Source: Bradyrhizobium sp. CER78 (lineage in GTDB: Bacteria; Pseudomonadota; Alphaproteobacteria; Rhizobiales; Xanthobacteraceae). From it: 64,000 bases of DNA. Made by a program: the position numbers and the translations under genes. Positions 63,299 through 64,000 of the stretch are shown in pieces (position 1 is the stretch's first letter; each line of letters starts with the position of its first letter). The stretch covers positions 1 through 64,000 of the forward strand of contig NZ_JARVWP010000008.1 in the NCBI RefSeq assembly GCF_029846235.1, given 5' to 3'. The notes under the pieces are model-generated. The model did not search any database. It was given only the letters and a program-made list of their open reading frames with translations, and was not told the DNA's origin.

Positions 63299-64000
63299 AT
63301 GCCGCATGACACACCTCTGATCGCGACCGTCGTCGCGGGTCTTGGACTCGCCTTCGTCTTCGGAACCATCGCCCAGCGCTTCCGGGTTCCGCCACTGGTC
63401 GGCTATCTGCTCGCAGGCGTCGCGGTCGGTCCGTTCACGCCCGGCTTCGTGGCCGATCAGGCGCTCGCCACCGAACTCGCCGAGCTCGGTATCATCCTGC
63501 TGATGTTCGGCGTCGGCCTGCATTTCTCGCTGAACGATCTGCTATCGGTGCGCGCGATCGCGGTGCCCGGTGCCATTGCGCAGATTGCGGTTGCGACACT
63601 GTTGGGCCTCGGCCTCGCATTGCTGATGGGCTGGACCGTCGGCGCCGGTCTGGTGTTCGGCCTCGCATTGTCAGTCGCGAGTACCGTCGTCTTGTTGCGC
63701 GCGCTGCAGGAGCGCCGCCTGATGGACACCGAACGCGGCAAGATCGCGGTCGGCTGGCTGATCGTCGAGGACCTCGCCATGGTGCTGGCGCTGGTGCTGT
63801 TCCCGGCGGTGGCGAGCTTCCAGGGCGGCGACGGCGCAGCGCTCGTCTCCGACCCGCTCGCCACCCGCTTCGGCCTCGGGCTGACCGGCGTGCTGGCGCT
63901 GACGCTGATCAAGATCGCGCTGTTCATCGCGCTGATGCTGGTGGTCGGACGCCGGCTGATCCCGTGGGTGCTGCATTACATCGCGCATACCGGCTCGCGC
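63299..64000 (+). CDS. Cation/proton antiporter, YbaL/Kef type (partial)
   Basis: 234 codons of a gene cut by the right edge. The start MPHDTPLIATVVAGLGLAFV and following LVGYLLAGVAVGPFTPGFVA, LGIILLMFGVGLHFSLNDLL, STVVLLRALQERRLMDTERG and IAVGWLIVEDLAMVLAL match E. coli YbaL, a CPA2-family K+/H+ antiporter-like inner-membrane protein, from the first residue on. The membrane domain is intact as far as it goes; the C-terminal TrkA-N domain would lie beyond the window. AAGG precedes the ATG. Divergent from the polyol operon and probably unrelated to it. Confidence 0.92.
   Translation, partial: MPHDTPLIATVVAGLGLAFVFGTIAQRFRVPPLVGYLLAGVAVGPFTPGFVADQALATELAELGIILLMFGVGLHFSLNDLLSVRAIAVPGAIAQIAVATLLGLGLALLMGWTVGAGLVFGLALSVASTVVLLRALQERRLMDTERGKIAVGWLIVEDLAMVLALVLFPAVASFQGGDGAALVSDPLATRFGLGLTGVLALTLIKIALFIALMLVVGRRLIPWVLHYIAHTGSR

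Overview
The window is a high-GC chromosomal segment from an alphaproteobacterium, most likely Bradyrhizobium or a close relative. This is an inference from GC-rich codon use, many ABC uptake operons for scarce solutes, Tat-exported enzymes, Omp25-like barrels and several families of short palindromic intergenic repeats typical of that group. I see no tRNA, rRNA, CRISPR array, transposase or phage gene. Most of it is ordinary metabolic chromosome, with about 1.2 kb (42.0-43.2 kb) of clearly lower GC that looks acquired or decayed.

Layout. 0-9 kb, all minus strand: a CoxL-like molybdenum hydroxylase, an HtrA-type protease, then a block with a dihydrodipicolinate-synthase-family lyase, a sugar-nucleotide-type epimerase, phosphoglucomutase and an acetolactate-synthase-like ThDP enzyme. 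9-20 kb: an M1 aminopeptidase, a Tat-exported GH1 glycosidase, an AraC regulator with maleylacetate reductase, an alpha/beta hydrolase, and a flavin monooxygenase plus cupin pair facing its own AraC regulator. 20-24 kb: a broken enoyl-CoA hydratase, a small lipoprotein and two outer-membrane barrels. 24.7-28.7 kb: a signalling cluster made of a KdpD-like kinase lacking the KdpD N-terminus, a KdpE-like regulator, a 40-residue membrane peptide, a catalytically dead cytoplasmic HtrA homologue with PDZ domain, and a LuxR-type DNA-binding protein translationally coupled to it. 29-38.5 kb: a metallophosphatase-like protein, then an M20 amidohydrolase with a complete Dpp/Opp-type peptide ABC transporter.

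38.8-42 kb: an AmpR-type LysR regulator divergent from a class A beta-lactamase, followed by a periplasmic ankyrin protein. 43-46 kb: a PQQ alcohol dehydrogenase that carries the extra aspartate of lanthanide-dependent enzymes, with a diheme cytochrome c. 46-53 kb: a second peptide-type ABC operon with an amidase upstream. 53-63 kb: a complete polyol (sorbitol/mannitol/ribitol-type) catabolic operon: HAD phosphatase, SorC-family regulator, SmoE/F/G/K transporter, SDR polyol dehydrogenase, FGGY pentulose kinase and PfkB fructokinase. 63.3 kb to the end: the start of a YbaL/Kef-type cation/proton antiporter.

The best candidate for something undescribed is the 27.2-28.7 kb unit: a protease fold that has lost its His and Ser, has no export signal, keeps its PDZ domain, and is coupled by a 4-base overlap to a DNA-binding protein with only a stub of a receiver domain. 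The ampR-bla pair and the lanthanide-type PQQ enzyme are the clearest functional calls with testable predictions.
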